From the NCBI GenBank assembly GCA_029449245.1, contig JANATF010000001.1, positions 1,240,001-1,304,000 on the forward strand: a stretch of DNA of 64,000 bases, read 5' to 3'. Within the stretch, counting starts at the first letter, position 1, and each line of letters opens with the position of its first letter. The position numbers and the translations under genes are program-made. Origin of the DNA: Mortierella alpina (lineage: Eukaryota; Mortierellomycota; Mortierellomycetes; Mortierellales; Mortierellaceae). The notes beneath the pieces were generated by a model. That model saw only the letters and a list, made by a program, of their open reading frames with translations, did no database searches and was not told the origin of the DNA. This document shows positions 22,675-36,400 of this stretch, piece after piece.

Positions 22675-25600
22675 ATGGCAACTCTTACAGCACAACCCAG
22701 ATTCCTGCGGTCCATTACCGTCGACAGGGCAGCCAAGTTCAGCTCGGAAGACTTTTTCAGTGATATCAATCTTTACTCGCAGCTCTACTCCAAGCGATCC
22801 TCCGAGGCTATAGAGCTCTCTGTCTACTCGGTGCCTGACCTCAAGCGCATCACTTTCGACGAAGCGGTGAAACAGACCTTCAAGCCCACATCCACTGGAA
22901 CCCAGTTTGGACCCAGCTGGGTATAATACACCCGTTACGTATCTCGATGGACAAACTTCACTCACTCTCTAACTGTACCATGTTTGGTTGTCTTCTTAGA
23001 GCACCCACTGGTTTAGACTGAAAATCAAAGTGCCAAAGGAATGGGCGGGTGAGCAGGTCGAGCTGCTTTGGGATTCCAACAGCGAGGCTATGATATGGTC
23101 CGTGGAGGGTGTGCCTCGACAAGGCTTGACCGGCGACAGTATGTTAGTTCGTCAATAACCTTGAGCGCTCGGATCTCCTGTTATCCGTCTAATGCAGTCA
23201 TGCTTTGCATTCCTTTCACACAGGGGGGAACGATCGACGTGTGGAGTACTCCCTTTTGAGAAAAGCCAAAGGCGGGGAGACAGTCGAGCTTCTCGTTGAA
23301 ATGGCCTGCAATGGCATGTTTGGCACAGGCAAAAATGGACAGATCAATCCACCCGATGAGAACAGGTTTTTTGAACTCTCTAAAGGTCAGCCCAAGCTCT
23401 GTTATAAACATTGGCTCTCCATTCTTCATTGACTTCCACCGTGTCGCTAACCTACGCTATCACACTGTGAACGTACGATACAGTCGAAATCGCAGTGCCC
23501 AACAAGACTGCTTGGAAGCTATTTTACGATATGCAGATTATCGTAGGCATGGCTAACGAGCTCCCCAACGAATCTGCGCGTGCTCAGGAGACACTTTACG
23601 TCTGCAACCAGGTAGTTGACAGCTACGACTTGCACGATGTTGAGGGTACTCTACAGAAGTGCCTTCAAATCACGGGAGCCTTTCTTTCAAAGAAAGCCGC
23701 TCCACAGGTGCATCGCGTCACGGCCGTGGGAAACTGGTAAACGCTCGTTCGATGCCTTCAAAACGTTAACTATCTCCGATCTACTGCAATTCTTACAACG
23801 CGCTTTTTATACGTTCTCATACTCCACGTACAGTCATATTGACACAGCCTGGCTATGGTAAGCAGAGGCGCGTCATTATTGCCACGCAAACTTCTTGTCC
23901 CATCTAACATAAGTCAAATGCTAGGCCGTACGCTGAGACGCGCCGCAAGACCGCTCGAAGTTGGTCAACGCAGCTGCGATTAATCGAAGACTATCCTGAG
24001 TATGTTTTTGTGTGCTCTCAGGCACAGCAGTTGGAATGGCTTTCGCAGGACTATCCCAAGCTCTTTAAAGAGATCCAGCAAGCATCAAAGAAGGGCCGTT
24101 TCCAGGTCATTGGCGCCACGTGGGTCGAGATGGACTGCAATATGCCCAGTGGCGAGGCTCTTTGCCGCCAATTCCTATACGGACAACGTTTCTACGAGAA
24201 AAACTTTGGAGCTCGATGCAAGGTGTTTTGGTTGCCTGATACCTTTGGATATTCGGCGCAGGTGGGTTGCCGGGTGATGCCTCATGCTATTTGTTGTGAC
24301 ATATATGATCAATGTTTAACAATGAGATGAACTCTGACATAGTTGCCACAAATTCTGAAGGAAGCCGGAGCACAGTATTTCTTCACTCAAAAGCTGTCGT
24401 GGAACAACATCAACAAGGTATGAGTAGTATAACCCTATACGTTCGTTGCGTGATAGGAAGATCGAATGGGACTGATGCCTCTTGTTTATATAGTTCCCGA
24501 ACACGACGTTCACCTGGGTAGGACTGGACGGCACCAAAGTTTTAACACACATGGCGCCATGTGAGACGTAAGCGGATAGGAGTTCAAAGCCGCATTCACT
24601 ATAGATTCCGCGGACACTTAAGTAACAAATTGACATTGACATTGAATTATAGCTACACGGCCCAGGCGGATGTCGGCGATATGGTTCGCAGGTAAGACGA
24701 TGAACCCCTACTGACGCACTCTACGCCAGGGAGTTACCATGCGCGAGACTGACCTTCCTTCTTTTGTGGTGACACGACTCGCCATTGTTCATAGTATCAA
24801 GAATAATCGTGATTTGGCATTCAGTAACCAGAGTCTTCTGCCTTACGGAAACGGTGATGGCGGTGGAGGACCTCAGAGGGCCATGCTCGAGCGTCTTAGA
24901 CGCATGAAGGACATTGTAAAGCAAATGGCTTCCTTAGGCGCTCATGTCGAACTCTTGTGAGGAAATGACCGTAGGCTAACCGTTTGTCCCACTCATCTCT
25001 TACACTCTCATTGCAGGATGGTCTTCCTCGCTGCGAGATGGGCGGTGCTGAAGCCTTCTTTGAAAGTGTTGAAAAGGAGGCTGAAGGACTGCAGGAGTGG
25101 AAAGGCGAGCTCGTAAGTTTGAGAGACGATCTTACTTTGAATACCAAGTGTTGTGCTTGTATGCCGGGCTTGAGCTTTGACGATAACTCTTCTTCGCTCC
25201 GATAAACGTTACGTCTTGCGATAGTACTTTGAGCTGCATCGAGGAACTTACACTTCGCAGGCTGCGATTAAGCGTTACAATCGAAAGCTCGAGTTTCTGC
25301 TGCGGGATATTGAGATAGTGTCGACATTGTGCCTGGGGCGCGGGCACGACTACAAATATCCCAAGGCTGATCTTGATTTGTTATGGAAGGACCTGTTGTT
25401 GTAAGTTGAGAAGATATGTCTTGAGATGACACCACTGTGATGGATTTCAGCATTGACATATCTACCATACACTCTGCTACTCAGGAACCAATTCCATGAT
25501 GTTCTCCCTGGTTCGTGTATTGAAATGGCAAGTGTTGACGCCCGTGCGATTTACAAGAAGATGGAGGCGAAAGGTATGCATCTGCTCTTGCATGAATGGT

Positions 25601-27438
25601 TGCTGTCGCTCTTGAAGGTGCCCGGCGGATGTTGACTGTACATGTATATATGTACTTGTGTATTATAGCTCGCTGTCTTTTAGATGATGGAATCCAGTGT
25701 TTGTATCAGTCGACTGTGGTGCCAGGAGAGAGCGCGTCCTACGTTGCTCTCAATACTCTAGGCTGGACTCGATCCGAGATCATCGAAATTCCTGCGCAAA
25801 CTGGTGACGGACTTCAGCAGTATTCTGCCGAGAAAAACAGTGGCTATGTGAGAGGTATCTCGAGATCCATGCAAGACCGATTTGTCACCAAGGACTCTTA
25901 GAATGGTCTAAGTCTTGCTAATACGGTTTTCTCGTTCTCAATCACAGTCGAACAAGGCGCGTTTGGTTACCAGTATATCTCTGACTCGAAGGTAGACTCT
26001 AAGGTCGCCGATCAAAGAGTGAAAGGTAAAGAGAGCACTCATGACGTAAAACAGTTCTTTCGTTGCAATCGTCTAAATAGTATGCCTTTGATTGATTGCA
26101 TAGCCTACGGTCAGGACAAGGATCTCATTCTAGAGAACGACCAAATCATTGCTAAATTCAACCAGCGTGGACATTTGATCAGCCTTTTCGACAAGAATGA
26201 GATTCGTGAGTTGATTCCAGAGGGTCAGGCTGGGAACAAGTTGCAACTCTACGGCGACGTACCATTATATTGGGAGGCATGGGACGTAGAAATATACCAC
26301 CTCAACACCGGTAAGGATGCAGGACCGGGACGAGCCAGGATCGGCGAAGTAGGCCCACTGCGGGCGACCATTATAGTCGAGCATGCCCTTAGCAAGACTA
26401 GCACTGCGGTGCAGAAAATCGTATTGACGGCCGATTCTCCGCGTTTGGACTTCCAGACGACGGTCGAGTGGAATGAGGGTCGTACCCTGCTGGTAATGGG
26501 ATACCGCTTGTTGTTGTTAAAGCAGACCTTGATCACTACAGTTCTAACACACTACTTCACTGGTGTTACAGAAAGTCGAGTTCATGTGGGACATTCACTC
26601 GGATACCGCTACGTACGACTCGCAATTCGGCGTCATTCAGCGTCCTACGACGTACAACACCAGCCATGACTTTGCCAAGTTTGAAGTCTGTGGTCACAAA
26701 TTTGCAGACCTCTCTGAGCACGGCTATGGAGTAGCTCTCTTGAATGACAGCAAGTACGGGTACTCCTGTCATGGAAATGTCATGCGCCTGTCGCTTCTGC
26801 GCTCTCCCAAGGCCCCGGATGCCAATTGCGATATTGGACGCCACGAGTTTTCTTTTGCGGTTTACCCACACAAGGGGACGTTCCATGAGTCCAATGTTGT
26901 CCGCGAGTCGTATCAATTCAATGTTCCTGTGATTGTCAGGTACCGTTCAGAGAGAGGTCGCAAAGTGCAAATGATGTTTAGTCTCTAGGTGCCTCGAAGA
27001 CTAACATGGTGATCACGCTCCTGCAAAACATGCAGGCCTGTTGCCCAAGGTGCATTGACAGCACACAAACCAGTCTCGCTTTTTGAGATTGAGGGAGCCA
27101 GGAATGTAATTCTGGACACTGTCAAGCGGGCTGAGGATTCTGACGACATCATCGTACGACTGTACGAAGCCTTTGGTGGGCGAGCCATGTTTAAATTGAA
27201 GAGGTTAGTAGCCAAGTGGAAGGCTATGCCTTGAACCATGACAGCCTAGCATTGCGCTTACGTCTTTTTGATACCATGCTCCGGTCACTTTAGTGAGCTC
27301 AACATTCAGAGTATCCGTCGCTGCAACATCTTGGAGGATGATGGCGCGGCCGTGGAGTTCAACAAGGAGCATCGAGCATCGGGCTGGCTGGTGATGCGAG
27401 CTTTTGAGATCCTAACGCTGAAGTTGAAAGTCAAGTGA
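22675..27438 (+). CDS. AMS1: Alpha-mannosidase, GH38 class II (Ams1/MAN2C1 type)
   Basis: Trims alpha-linked mannose from free oligosaccharides; Ams1 is delivered to the vacuole, MAN2C1 is cytosolic. No signal peptide is seen. I reconstruct 19 exons: 22675..22920, 23000..23138, 23224..23385, 23484..23736, 23834..23857, 23925..24261, 24343..24417, 24494..24567, 24653..24691, 24795..24915, 25017..25112, 25225..25400, 25485..25573, 25669..25854, 25948..26025, 26104..26492, 26572..26939, 27036..27203, 27294..27438; 1,054 aa. Motifs: [14 protein letters not shown] (metal-binding HxD), [29 protein letters not shown] with the nucleophile Asp, [23 protein letters not shown], and [21 protein letters not shown]. 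Exon 5 is a 24-nt microexon. The final AAG-TGA overlaps a good donor (GTGAGT); splicing to 27529 would replace the end with KSSNRWIWP, so the C-terminus is uncertain. Confidence 0.95.
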
Positions 27439-27634
27439 GTATCTGAGCCAGTCCAAAACAAGTGTCGCCATGCGATAGTTTCTATTCTGTTAAAGTTCAA
27501 CTCTCGCCTCTTTCATACTAGGTCTTCCAACCGCTGGATTTGGCCGTAGAACGCTGAGCCTGTGACGACTGAAATAAAACAATAAGATCACTGCGTTCGT
27601 TTGTTGATCGTTTTCTCCCATCCACTTAGTCCAC

Positions 27635-30307
27635 ATGCCTCCACCACGGAAACGCACCATCATCCAAAGCTCATCCGAGTCGAGCGATGAGGACAACACG
27701 CGGCGGGAACCAAAGAGGACGGCAGTTCTCGTGAAAAAGACGACGCGATCGACCCGTTACGAATTAACTTCTCGGACAACATCTCGCGCGGGAACAGTTC
27801 CTCCCACAGCGACAGTCCCTTCAACAAGAACCTCTAAACGACTCGCGGAGGTGACGGATGTCAGTAGCAACTGCAGCAGCGCCCACCCACCGGCTTCAAA
27901 ATCAAAACCAACGTCTTCTATCTCTTCCTCCCCAAGGACTTCTCAGAGGAGCGCGGGGACAAGCACCTCCAGTCAAACCGCCGCCTCAGGTGCAAAAGTG
28001 AAGCCTCTAGAAAAGACTACTGTGCGGAAGCGTAATGCGAAGGCAAAGCCTGGCTCCACTGCTTCTGTAGCTGAAATCGATAGCGAATTGGATACAGAGT
28101 ATACAGGAGATCATGAACGCCAACCGGAATTTGTTGGACCTACAGAGCTCGCAAATGACGAGAGCGATACCGAGGTTTCCAAACTGAAGCATGTCTCCTG
28201 GATGTACCCACATCTCCTTGGTAAATGGCCGCATTGAGGAACTTATTTGCTGAATGGAACGAATATTCAAGCCGTGCAAGACTTTTAATCATCAAGTGCT
28301 TTTACGTTGACGATGCTATAGATGGCAAAAGGGCACGCTCTAATAAGAAAGGTACCATGGATATCGATCAGTCGGAAGGCCATTTTCTGGAGCACATTTT
28401 GCGCGCGCATTCCCGAAGCACTCACGACGGACAGGATGAGACTGAAACGGATGTTTGGTCGGTCGCCTTTCAGCCAACGCCTGCGCTAATCGCGAACGGA
28501 CCGGCAGCAGACGATCATTCAGAACCAGACTCGGAGGACGATGAAGAGAAAGTAGCCAGACTGGAGAGGCGCCGTCAGCTTGCAAAAGAGACACTACGTC
28601 AGTCCGAGAAGAGCAGCAGCATTGCCGCAACTTGTGGAGGAAATACCGTGTGCTTGATCGACTGTCGTCTGGGCAGGGTAATGGCTAAGTACAGCCATGT
28701 GGAAGAGGAGGCGTTCATGTGTCTAGCATGGACTACATTGGATCATGATGATGACGGACAGGAAGAAGGTGAATCCGAGAGTCGAACTGATACGGATAAA
28801 AGGCGCGAACGATCCAACGTCCTGGCAGCCGCAGGTAACAATCACGACCACCTCCAACAATTTTGTGTGTAGGAAAGAAGCACTATGTAGTTCTCAAGTC
28901 GTCTTAACCATTTCATGGACCGTCCTGCTATCGATAGGCCGTTTGGGCAGCATCAAGCTGATCAATCCACTTCAGAACACATGCTACAAGTACTTACATG
29001 GACATACAGAGGCCATCGTGCGGCTAAAATTTTCGCTTACCAACCCTCGCTGGCTGTTCAGTAAGTGGCGCCGATAATTGGCGACCTACACGATTTCACT
29101 CTGCGCCGTGGCGATTGTGAGATGCTGCGTATTCTTACAAACAACTGGTTATTTTCACTGCAGGTGCCTCGATGGATGGGACAGTCCGCCTCTGGGATAT
29201 TGGATCGCTCACTGGATATGACTCAGAAGCATGGTGGGTCGAAAAGCAGTAGAACCATGATGGACGAGGAACAGCGCATCGGAGGGTCCTGACTGACTAG
29301 GTTATCATATCCTTTCTCTTCTTTAGCTGCCTTGCCACTTTTGATGGTCTGGACAACTCCTCGGTGACTGCAATAGGTGTTTCCGAGAAATACCTGATCG
29401 CCGGTACAGAGTTGGGTATGATGGCGCAATACGACCTGTTCCAGCTGAGCAAGGACCTTGAACCGAGAACCAACGCAGAGAAGAAGACGTCCTTGAGGAT
29501 CAAGCCGGACAAATTATACCCATGCTCCCAGGAGTGGCACGAGTCCTCCATTGACGATATCATTTATATCCCGCATTTTTCTGAAAAGTCGTACACGGCC
29601 ATCGCAAGCCATCGAGCAGCCAACAAGAAAAAGGGCAACAAACCCAGCAAAACACAAAAAAGAGGCAAAGCCAAGGCAACTACTGCTGCACCCGATGACG
29701 AGAATCTGGATACCAACGCTGGAGAATTTGTATTCGCGTCTCGAGAGAGCTGTCAGGGTGAGATTCTTGTGTGGGAGGCCAATCAGAGCACTGACACGGA
29801 TGCAGCGCTTAAAACCATTCTCGACTGGTGCATCACAGAGAGCTGGACCAAGTTTACAGTTGCAGAGAACATTGCTACAGAACTCACAAAGAGCAAAGTC
29901 GGCGGGAAGGGTTCCAAAGCAAAGAGTTTGGAAGGCCGGCGAGACAGTGTTCTGGTGGGTGGGTCAACTGATGGCAAGATTGTTCTCTATGACTTATCCC
30001 GCAAGCCAAAAATGTCCAAGGATGGCGACATTATCGCTCAAAAGCCATCAAGGGTAAGTTTTTTTCGTACTTTGTGCCGAAAGACGGCATGAACCTGTAA
30101 GTGGGCAAACTATTGGTTCTAACAACGGGGTGGTATGCCTGCTTCTTTTAATTATCTGCTCTTTTGTAGATCATAACACACGCCGACTCGACACAACTTT
30201 TGCGAGACGTTGCGCTTTCTCAGGACCTGAGCATGATTGTGGCGAGTGACTGGACAAATCGCGTGCTCGTATGGAATTATCGGAACATGCCTCAACAACA
30301 CCAGTAA
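27635..30307 (+). CDS. WD40 protein resembling EED/ESC, with basic disordered N-terminus
   Basis: Exons 27635..28220, 28322..28834, 28938..29060, 29164..29233, 29327..30053, 30170..30307 give 718 aa. The first roughly 250 residues are Ser/Thr/Lys/Arg-rich and disordered, with acidic patches. A WD40 propeller follows: VLAAAGRLGSIKLINPL (created by splicing), YLHGHTEAIVRLKFS, LFSASMDGTVRLWDIGS, YLIAGTELGMMAQYDL, a loop insertion of Lys-rich sequence, GEILVWEAN, SVLVGGSTDGKIVLYDLS, and IVASDWTNRVLVWNYR. Spacing and wording resemble EED, the PRC2 core subunit that reads H3K27me3 (for instance INP...GH, LVWEAN before a long gap, and a final VLVWNYR). Other nuclear WD40 proteins such as LRWD1 remain possible. 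The assignment to EED is inference. Confidence 0.78.
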
Positions 30308-30417
30308 AAGAACCTCCACCTTATTGCCGTGCAATCGATGAACAAGGACATGTACATTATTGTAAGGTGGAAGAGACAAATGATTATTTAAATAGAGATG
30401 CTATTTTTTTTTCTCGT

Positions 30418-33400
30418 TCAAAAAATCGTTCCGTTTGTTCCTGGAGTTGGGATTGAGGTTGGAGCAGGGACTGCAGTTGGAGCCAACGATGGAGTCGAGG
30501 TTGGGGTCGAGGTTGGGCTTGGGGCTGGAAGAGAGGGGTCTGACCCACCCAGTCCAAATTGGATATTCTGCAGGGCCTTGCCAATAATCGGCAGCAAGTT
30601 CTTAAAGATCACCGCGGGCACATCATTCAACGCATCCTGCAACCAAGGCATGGGCTGGCCACTGGATGTCTTCATCGAGAACACAAACTGGAAGTTGTCC
30701 GCTGGGTTCAACAGGGCAAAGATGATCTTGAAGAACTCAAGGAAGTTGAACTTGAGAGAGCCGTTCAACGGGATCGCGTTGTTGCCGCCGTTCTGGTTGC
30801 CGTTGTACAAGTGAATGGGTCCTCCCAGATTCTGGATCTCGATAACATCGGTCGATCCTTGTTTGATCATGACATCCACCGAGCCCACATCCACCTGCAT
30901 GGGGCCTCGGTTGACGAACGACGCAGTAAAGTCCATGCCCAAGGGCACAAGGTGCAGCTTGAACTGGTCGACCTTGATCGGGGACCAGAGCGTGACCTCG
31001 GGTGGCGAGATGATCAGACCCTGGAAGGTCGTGAACGATCCGAGGGTGACACCACCCAAAGTAACGTCCAGGAGCACGTTCTTCCACTGGAGGGCATTGG
31101 GAAGGATGCCATTGATCGCCGTCTTGAATTCTGGCATGATAGGGTTGATGGTAGTTCCCAAGGCCCAAGGCGACTGACCCAGGGACATGGAGGTGGCCTG
31201 GATCGCCATGAAAGCCTGGCCCTTGTAGTAACCAGAGAGGGAGATCGGGAAGTTCAGTTTGAAGGGAACCGCTAGCGGAATGCCGGGCACCGCCAGCGAC
31301 GCTTGGATACCGCTCGGTGTCAGAACCGTGTTTAAGTCATTAATATGGAGTGGGTTGTGGGCATTAATATAGGCCTGAGCCTTCTGGAAAATGTCATTGA
31401 GCTGGAGCTCGATGCTGACTTTGGCAAGGATGTCGAAAGCCTGACCCGCGGACGCACCAAACTTGATGTTGTTGGCCACCACCGAGCCGGGAACTGTTCC
31501 GACGATCGTAAACAAGAGCTGAGAGATGGGGGTTGAGAGTGATCCGACAATGCTCTTGGCAGCAGGTAAGAACGGCAGGCTGAGGGTCAAGGCAATGTTG
31601 CCGTTCGAGAGCTGGAAGTTGTTGAGCGTTGGGGCAATGAAACCGTTACCTGCAGCAGCGACCTGGAGACCACCGTAGGGCAAATCGACTGAGACCTTTG
31701 AACCAATGCCCCCGATAGAGGCACCGACTGCAACCGAGAGCTCATCGGCGCCAGCTGCGCCAATGTCCAGCTTGTTGATACTGAAGGGAATAGACGGAAG
31801 CGTGCTGTTGCCGCCAACACCACCGCCTCCACCGATGATACCAACCAGCTTCTGGATGATAGGTGCAAGCGCGACGGAGACCCGGACCTTGTCGAGGATG
31901 TGGAACGTGTTACTTTCGCTGCCTCCGAAAGCGATGTTGGAGACAACCAGGTTCACGTTCTGGGGGATACCGCCACCGATGATCTGGTTCACAATGGCTG
32001 CGACCTTGGTCTGGACTGCATCTCCGCTTAATAATTCCGCGAGGGCGTTGATCTTGAGCGCGATCTGGTTATTGCCAGATACAAGGCCAATACCGGGCAC
32101 TGAGATCTTGGCCAGAGGAGCATCATCCAAGAAAGCATTGATGCCCACATAGTTGAGCTGCAACTGTGCATCAAACACATAGCCGAGCAAAGCAATGCCA
32201 ATGTCGGCACCCACTCTGGGAGGGTTCTTGAAGTTGATGTCAAAGTTCTCGAGCGCCAGCTTGTCAAGGATCGAGCCCACGCCCGTTCCAGGGAGAGTGG
32301 GCACCTTCGGCAAGAGAATCGCGAGGATCTTGGAGATATCGATTGGGATCTTGACATCTCGAAGGATCGTGAACACGTTGCCCTTGCTGGCACCGAAGGC
32401 GACACCAGAGATCATGATGGTACCCTGAGGAACCTGACCTGCAACGATAGCGTTGACAAAACCAGCAACCAAAGTCTCGGAGGCATCCGTCTCCTTCAAA
32501 TTCGCATCGATGTGCGCTCCGACAGTGAAGTCGCCGCCGTTGGAACCAAACTGGATCTTGGTGACATCCGCTCCAACAAGAGGAACATCGTTGATAGCAA
32601 TGTCGAGTCCAAAGTAGCCAACGTTCAACTGCATGGGCAAGGTGAAGTTGCGGATGGCAACACTGCCGTCGATGCCGATGGTGGGTGCCTGGTTCAAGTT
32701 GAAGCCGAGACCCGAGAGACCGATACCGTTCAGAAGCGACCCAGAACCACCGAGCATACCGCCAATCATCTTGATGATGGGCGAAATGTTGAAGGGCACG
32801 ACAACATCCTGCAAGATCGTGAAAACATTGTTGGCAGACCCACCAAAGACTGCCCCAGAAAAGACGACATTGACAGCAGCACTGGTCTGGTTGTTGAGGA
32901 CACCGTTGATAAGACCAGCGATGGCGGACGTGAGCTGAGCGCTGGTCTGGACCGCGGCATCAATATGAGCAGTGATCGCCAGGTTGCCATTATCGGGCTT
33001 GAGCGTGAACTTTGGAATGGCTACTTTGGCCAAGTCGGCGGTCTCGAGAGCGAGGTTGATGCCGACGTAGTTGAGCCTGAGCTCTACAGGGAGGTTGAGG
33101 TACTTGATGGCCATAGCAGCATCAATACCGATCGTCTGGGGCGAGTTTAGGTCCACAGCCAAGGAACGGAAGTCGAACATAGACAGAATACCGCCGGGGG
33201 CCATCAAGAACGCATTGAGAAGGGCGCTGGCTACTTGCAGAATCGGAGCCAGGGCAATATTGACCTTGACCTGCGAGATAATCTGGAAAAGATGGTCCTT
33301 GTCACCGCCGAATACAGGGTTGTAGACAACTACATTCGTGGGAGGAGTCACCTGTCCTGGATTGAGCACCGCACCGACCAAGCGAGTAATCTGGCCGTTG

Positions 33401-36400
33401 AGGTCTTTACTCTGCTTGACATCAATCAGGGCGTCAAAGTTGATCGAGAACGCGTTGTTGCTGGAGGCTAGGGTCAGCGAGGGAACTGTGAGATCCGCCA
33501 AAGGCGTGGCATCCAGTCCAAGCGAGGCTCCAACATAGTTCAGTTTGATGTCTGCTGGAAGTGAGAAGTCATTGAACAAGATGCCGCCTTGAGCCCTGAT
33601 GACTGAAGGGCTGTTCACGTCGATGACGAGTCCGGAGATGGCGAAATTGTTCATGATTCCACCGGCTCCAGCCAGGAATTGGTTGAGATAGCCCTTAGCC
33701 AGGGTCAGCAAGGGAGGCATACCGATAGGCAACTGAATTTGAGAGAAGGTCTGGATATTGTCCGAGATCGAGGCCCCGAGCAGGGGCTTGGAGAGCACCA
33801 GGGTTTGAACTGGAGACACGGTGGAGTTGGCCAAAAAGTAGTTGACCAAATTGGCAACATCGGTCTGGATCTCGGCGCTCTCGTAAACCGTAGCTGAAGC
33901 CTTAAACGACAGTGTGAGCTCGTTATTGGCGGTCACGATGGTAATGGAGGGAACGTCGACATGGGCCAAGGAGTGGCTGTCGAGCGCCAGGTCAATGCCA
34001 AAGTAGCCAATGTTAACCGCCGCGTTCAGTGAGAAGTTTCTCACAGTGACCGACGCGCCCAAGTCGATGACGGGAGCCTTGTTCAGATCAGCAGAAATTC
34101 CGCTGATGCCCACGTTGTTCGTCAAGTTGCCCAGCAAGCCGTTGGCCAGCTGATCCAAGTTCAAGCCCAACTTGGCCAAAATGAAGTCGACCACCGGCTT
34201 ATTAATGATATCCTTGGAGGGAATAGAAACGTCGATCTGGGACAGGATGTCAAAGTAATCTGTGGGCGATGCACCAAAGCGAATGTCGTGGACGGTAATG
34301 GCCTCAGGCGTGTTGCCAAACTGGCCACCAAACAGTTCCCCGACGAATTTTGCGACAATGGCTTGGGCATCCTGTCCATTGTTGAAGTTGAGGTTGACCT
34401 TGGCCTGCAAAGCATTCGAGCCGGGGATAAGAGCCAGGTTGTTGAGACCAAGGCTGAGAATGTCGATGTGGTCGAGACCTCCGCTACCTCCGATGTAAGG
34501 AACAGAGAGCGAGATAGGAATGGGATTCGAGAATGCAGCCTTGGCGCCAACTTGAAGACCGGCACCGGGGATCGTGGCCAGAGACAATTCAGTAAGAGAC
34601 AAACCAAGCTGAGCCAGCAACCTCTGCAAGAAACCAGTGGGCAGAGCAGGAGCTGCAACGTTTGGAAAAGGAAGAATAGGACTTGTTAACTAGCCGCCCA
34701 ACCAAAATATAAGCAACTGTGTACTGCAACCTGCGAGCAAACCCACAGTATTCTTACCATTGCCTCCCAAGAACCCACCCAAGGGGAGGGAAAGTGCGAT
34801 CTCGGACAGCGCATTAATTGTATCCGAGGAGCTGGCGCCGAGGACAATGCCAGAAATGCCAAGGGCGGCAGTGACGGGCTGGTTGGCAATGACTGCATTC
34901 ACTAGGTCTGCAACCTTACGACTGATCTCTGGACCTGTGCCAACGGAAATGGCGACACCAGCGTTCATCTGGACGTAGCCTACGCCATAGTTCAAGCCCG
35001 TGTTCAAATCAATGCCAGCCAGGTTGGCATCATCAAGGGCGAGCTTGAGACCCAAGTAGCCAATGTTGGCGATGATGGGCATTCCCAGGAACATATCCAA
35101 ATTAACGCCGAGAGTGATCATGTTGTTGGGCAAAACATCGATGGCAGCCTCATGGATCGACAAGCCGAGCAGCGATCCAACCTTCACGGTTATAACATTG
35201 GGAGCAATGGTGATGTTGGTTTGAGCCCAAAGATCCGAGATCAAACTGCCAGTGTTGAGGGAGCCGGTAACGACGCTTGAGATTGGAAGTGCCACATTGA
35301 CGAGATTCAGGGTGTTGACAGCGTCCGCTGGAGACAGACCAATGGCAATATTAGACACACCTGCGGAGATGCCCAGGCTTGAACCTGTCGTGAATGCGTT
35401 GACAATCTCCCCAATCTTGCGAGGGATCTCTGGGCTGGGCTCCGTGAACACAATACCAATGCCAACAGAGACGTCGACCCGTCCGGAGCCGCTGCCCACA
35501 AGATCTGCCAGGAACAATTGACCAAGCATGTTGTTGTCGAGATTGATGTCCAATGCAAAGTAAGGGACATTCAGGTCAACCGCGAAGGGCAGCGGCAGCT
35601 GAATCTGAGGTGAAATCAGCAAGGTATGACCAGCGGCAGTCGAGATAGCTAGGGACTTGATGTAGCTCAACAACGAAGGTCCAACGCCTGAACCGAGTTT
35701 ACCCACGTCGATGGGGAAGTAAGGCTTGATGAATCCCAGGACCAAGTCCTGAATGGCGATGGTGCTGACATTCATAAGCGGCAAGTTGAGACTGAGATCG
35801 CCGAGTAGGGTGTTGAGAATCACAGCCGTTCCTGTCATGTTCTCGGGGGCTCCAAAGGTGATGTTGCCAATGTTGACGACATGGTTGATGGTTCCTATAT
35901 GACAACGTCAATTGTACAATTTAGTTCCAAAATCAAGTGAGCAATAGTAGCTTCATCAGGTCGATGGGTGTTCTTTCTCACCTGCAAGGAAGTCGCTGAC
36001 AAACACGCCAACTTGATGTGCAGCCTCAGGCTCGTTGTTGAAGTGGAGATCAACCAATGGCTCGGCAGTCATGTTACCGGGTGCAAGGTACAAGTCCTTG
36101 ACGAAAAGCGTGAATACACGGGTACCGTTCAGCCCGATATCGAGAGAGAAATAAGGCACATCCAAGCCAACGTTCAGAGGATTGTTCCAGGTGAAGCCCA
36201 CGCCAGCGGACAGCTGGGCGCCGGTGAGGGCCTTGGCCGTGACCTTGTTGATCGTTGGCCATGTAAGGTTTATGGCGGGGTTAAACAGACCGGACAGGCC
36301 AAAGACTGGAGGCCCCGTTGAACTTCCAGGCGCTTCAACCAAAGGGGCTGATGGTCTCGGCTGTGTTGGGATCGTGATGGGTTCCAAGCCCAGGGGGTTT

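Noticed and set aside
30559-33150. Several long plus-strand ORFs (238 and 212 aa)
   Set aside because: Antisense of the DUF3712 repeat gene; their similarity to each other only mirrors the repeats.
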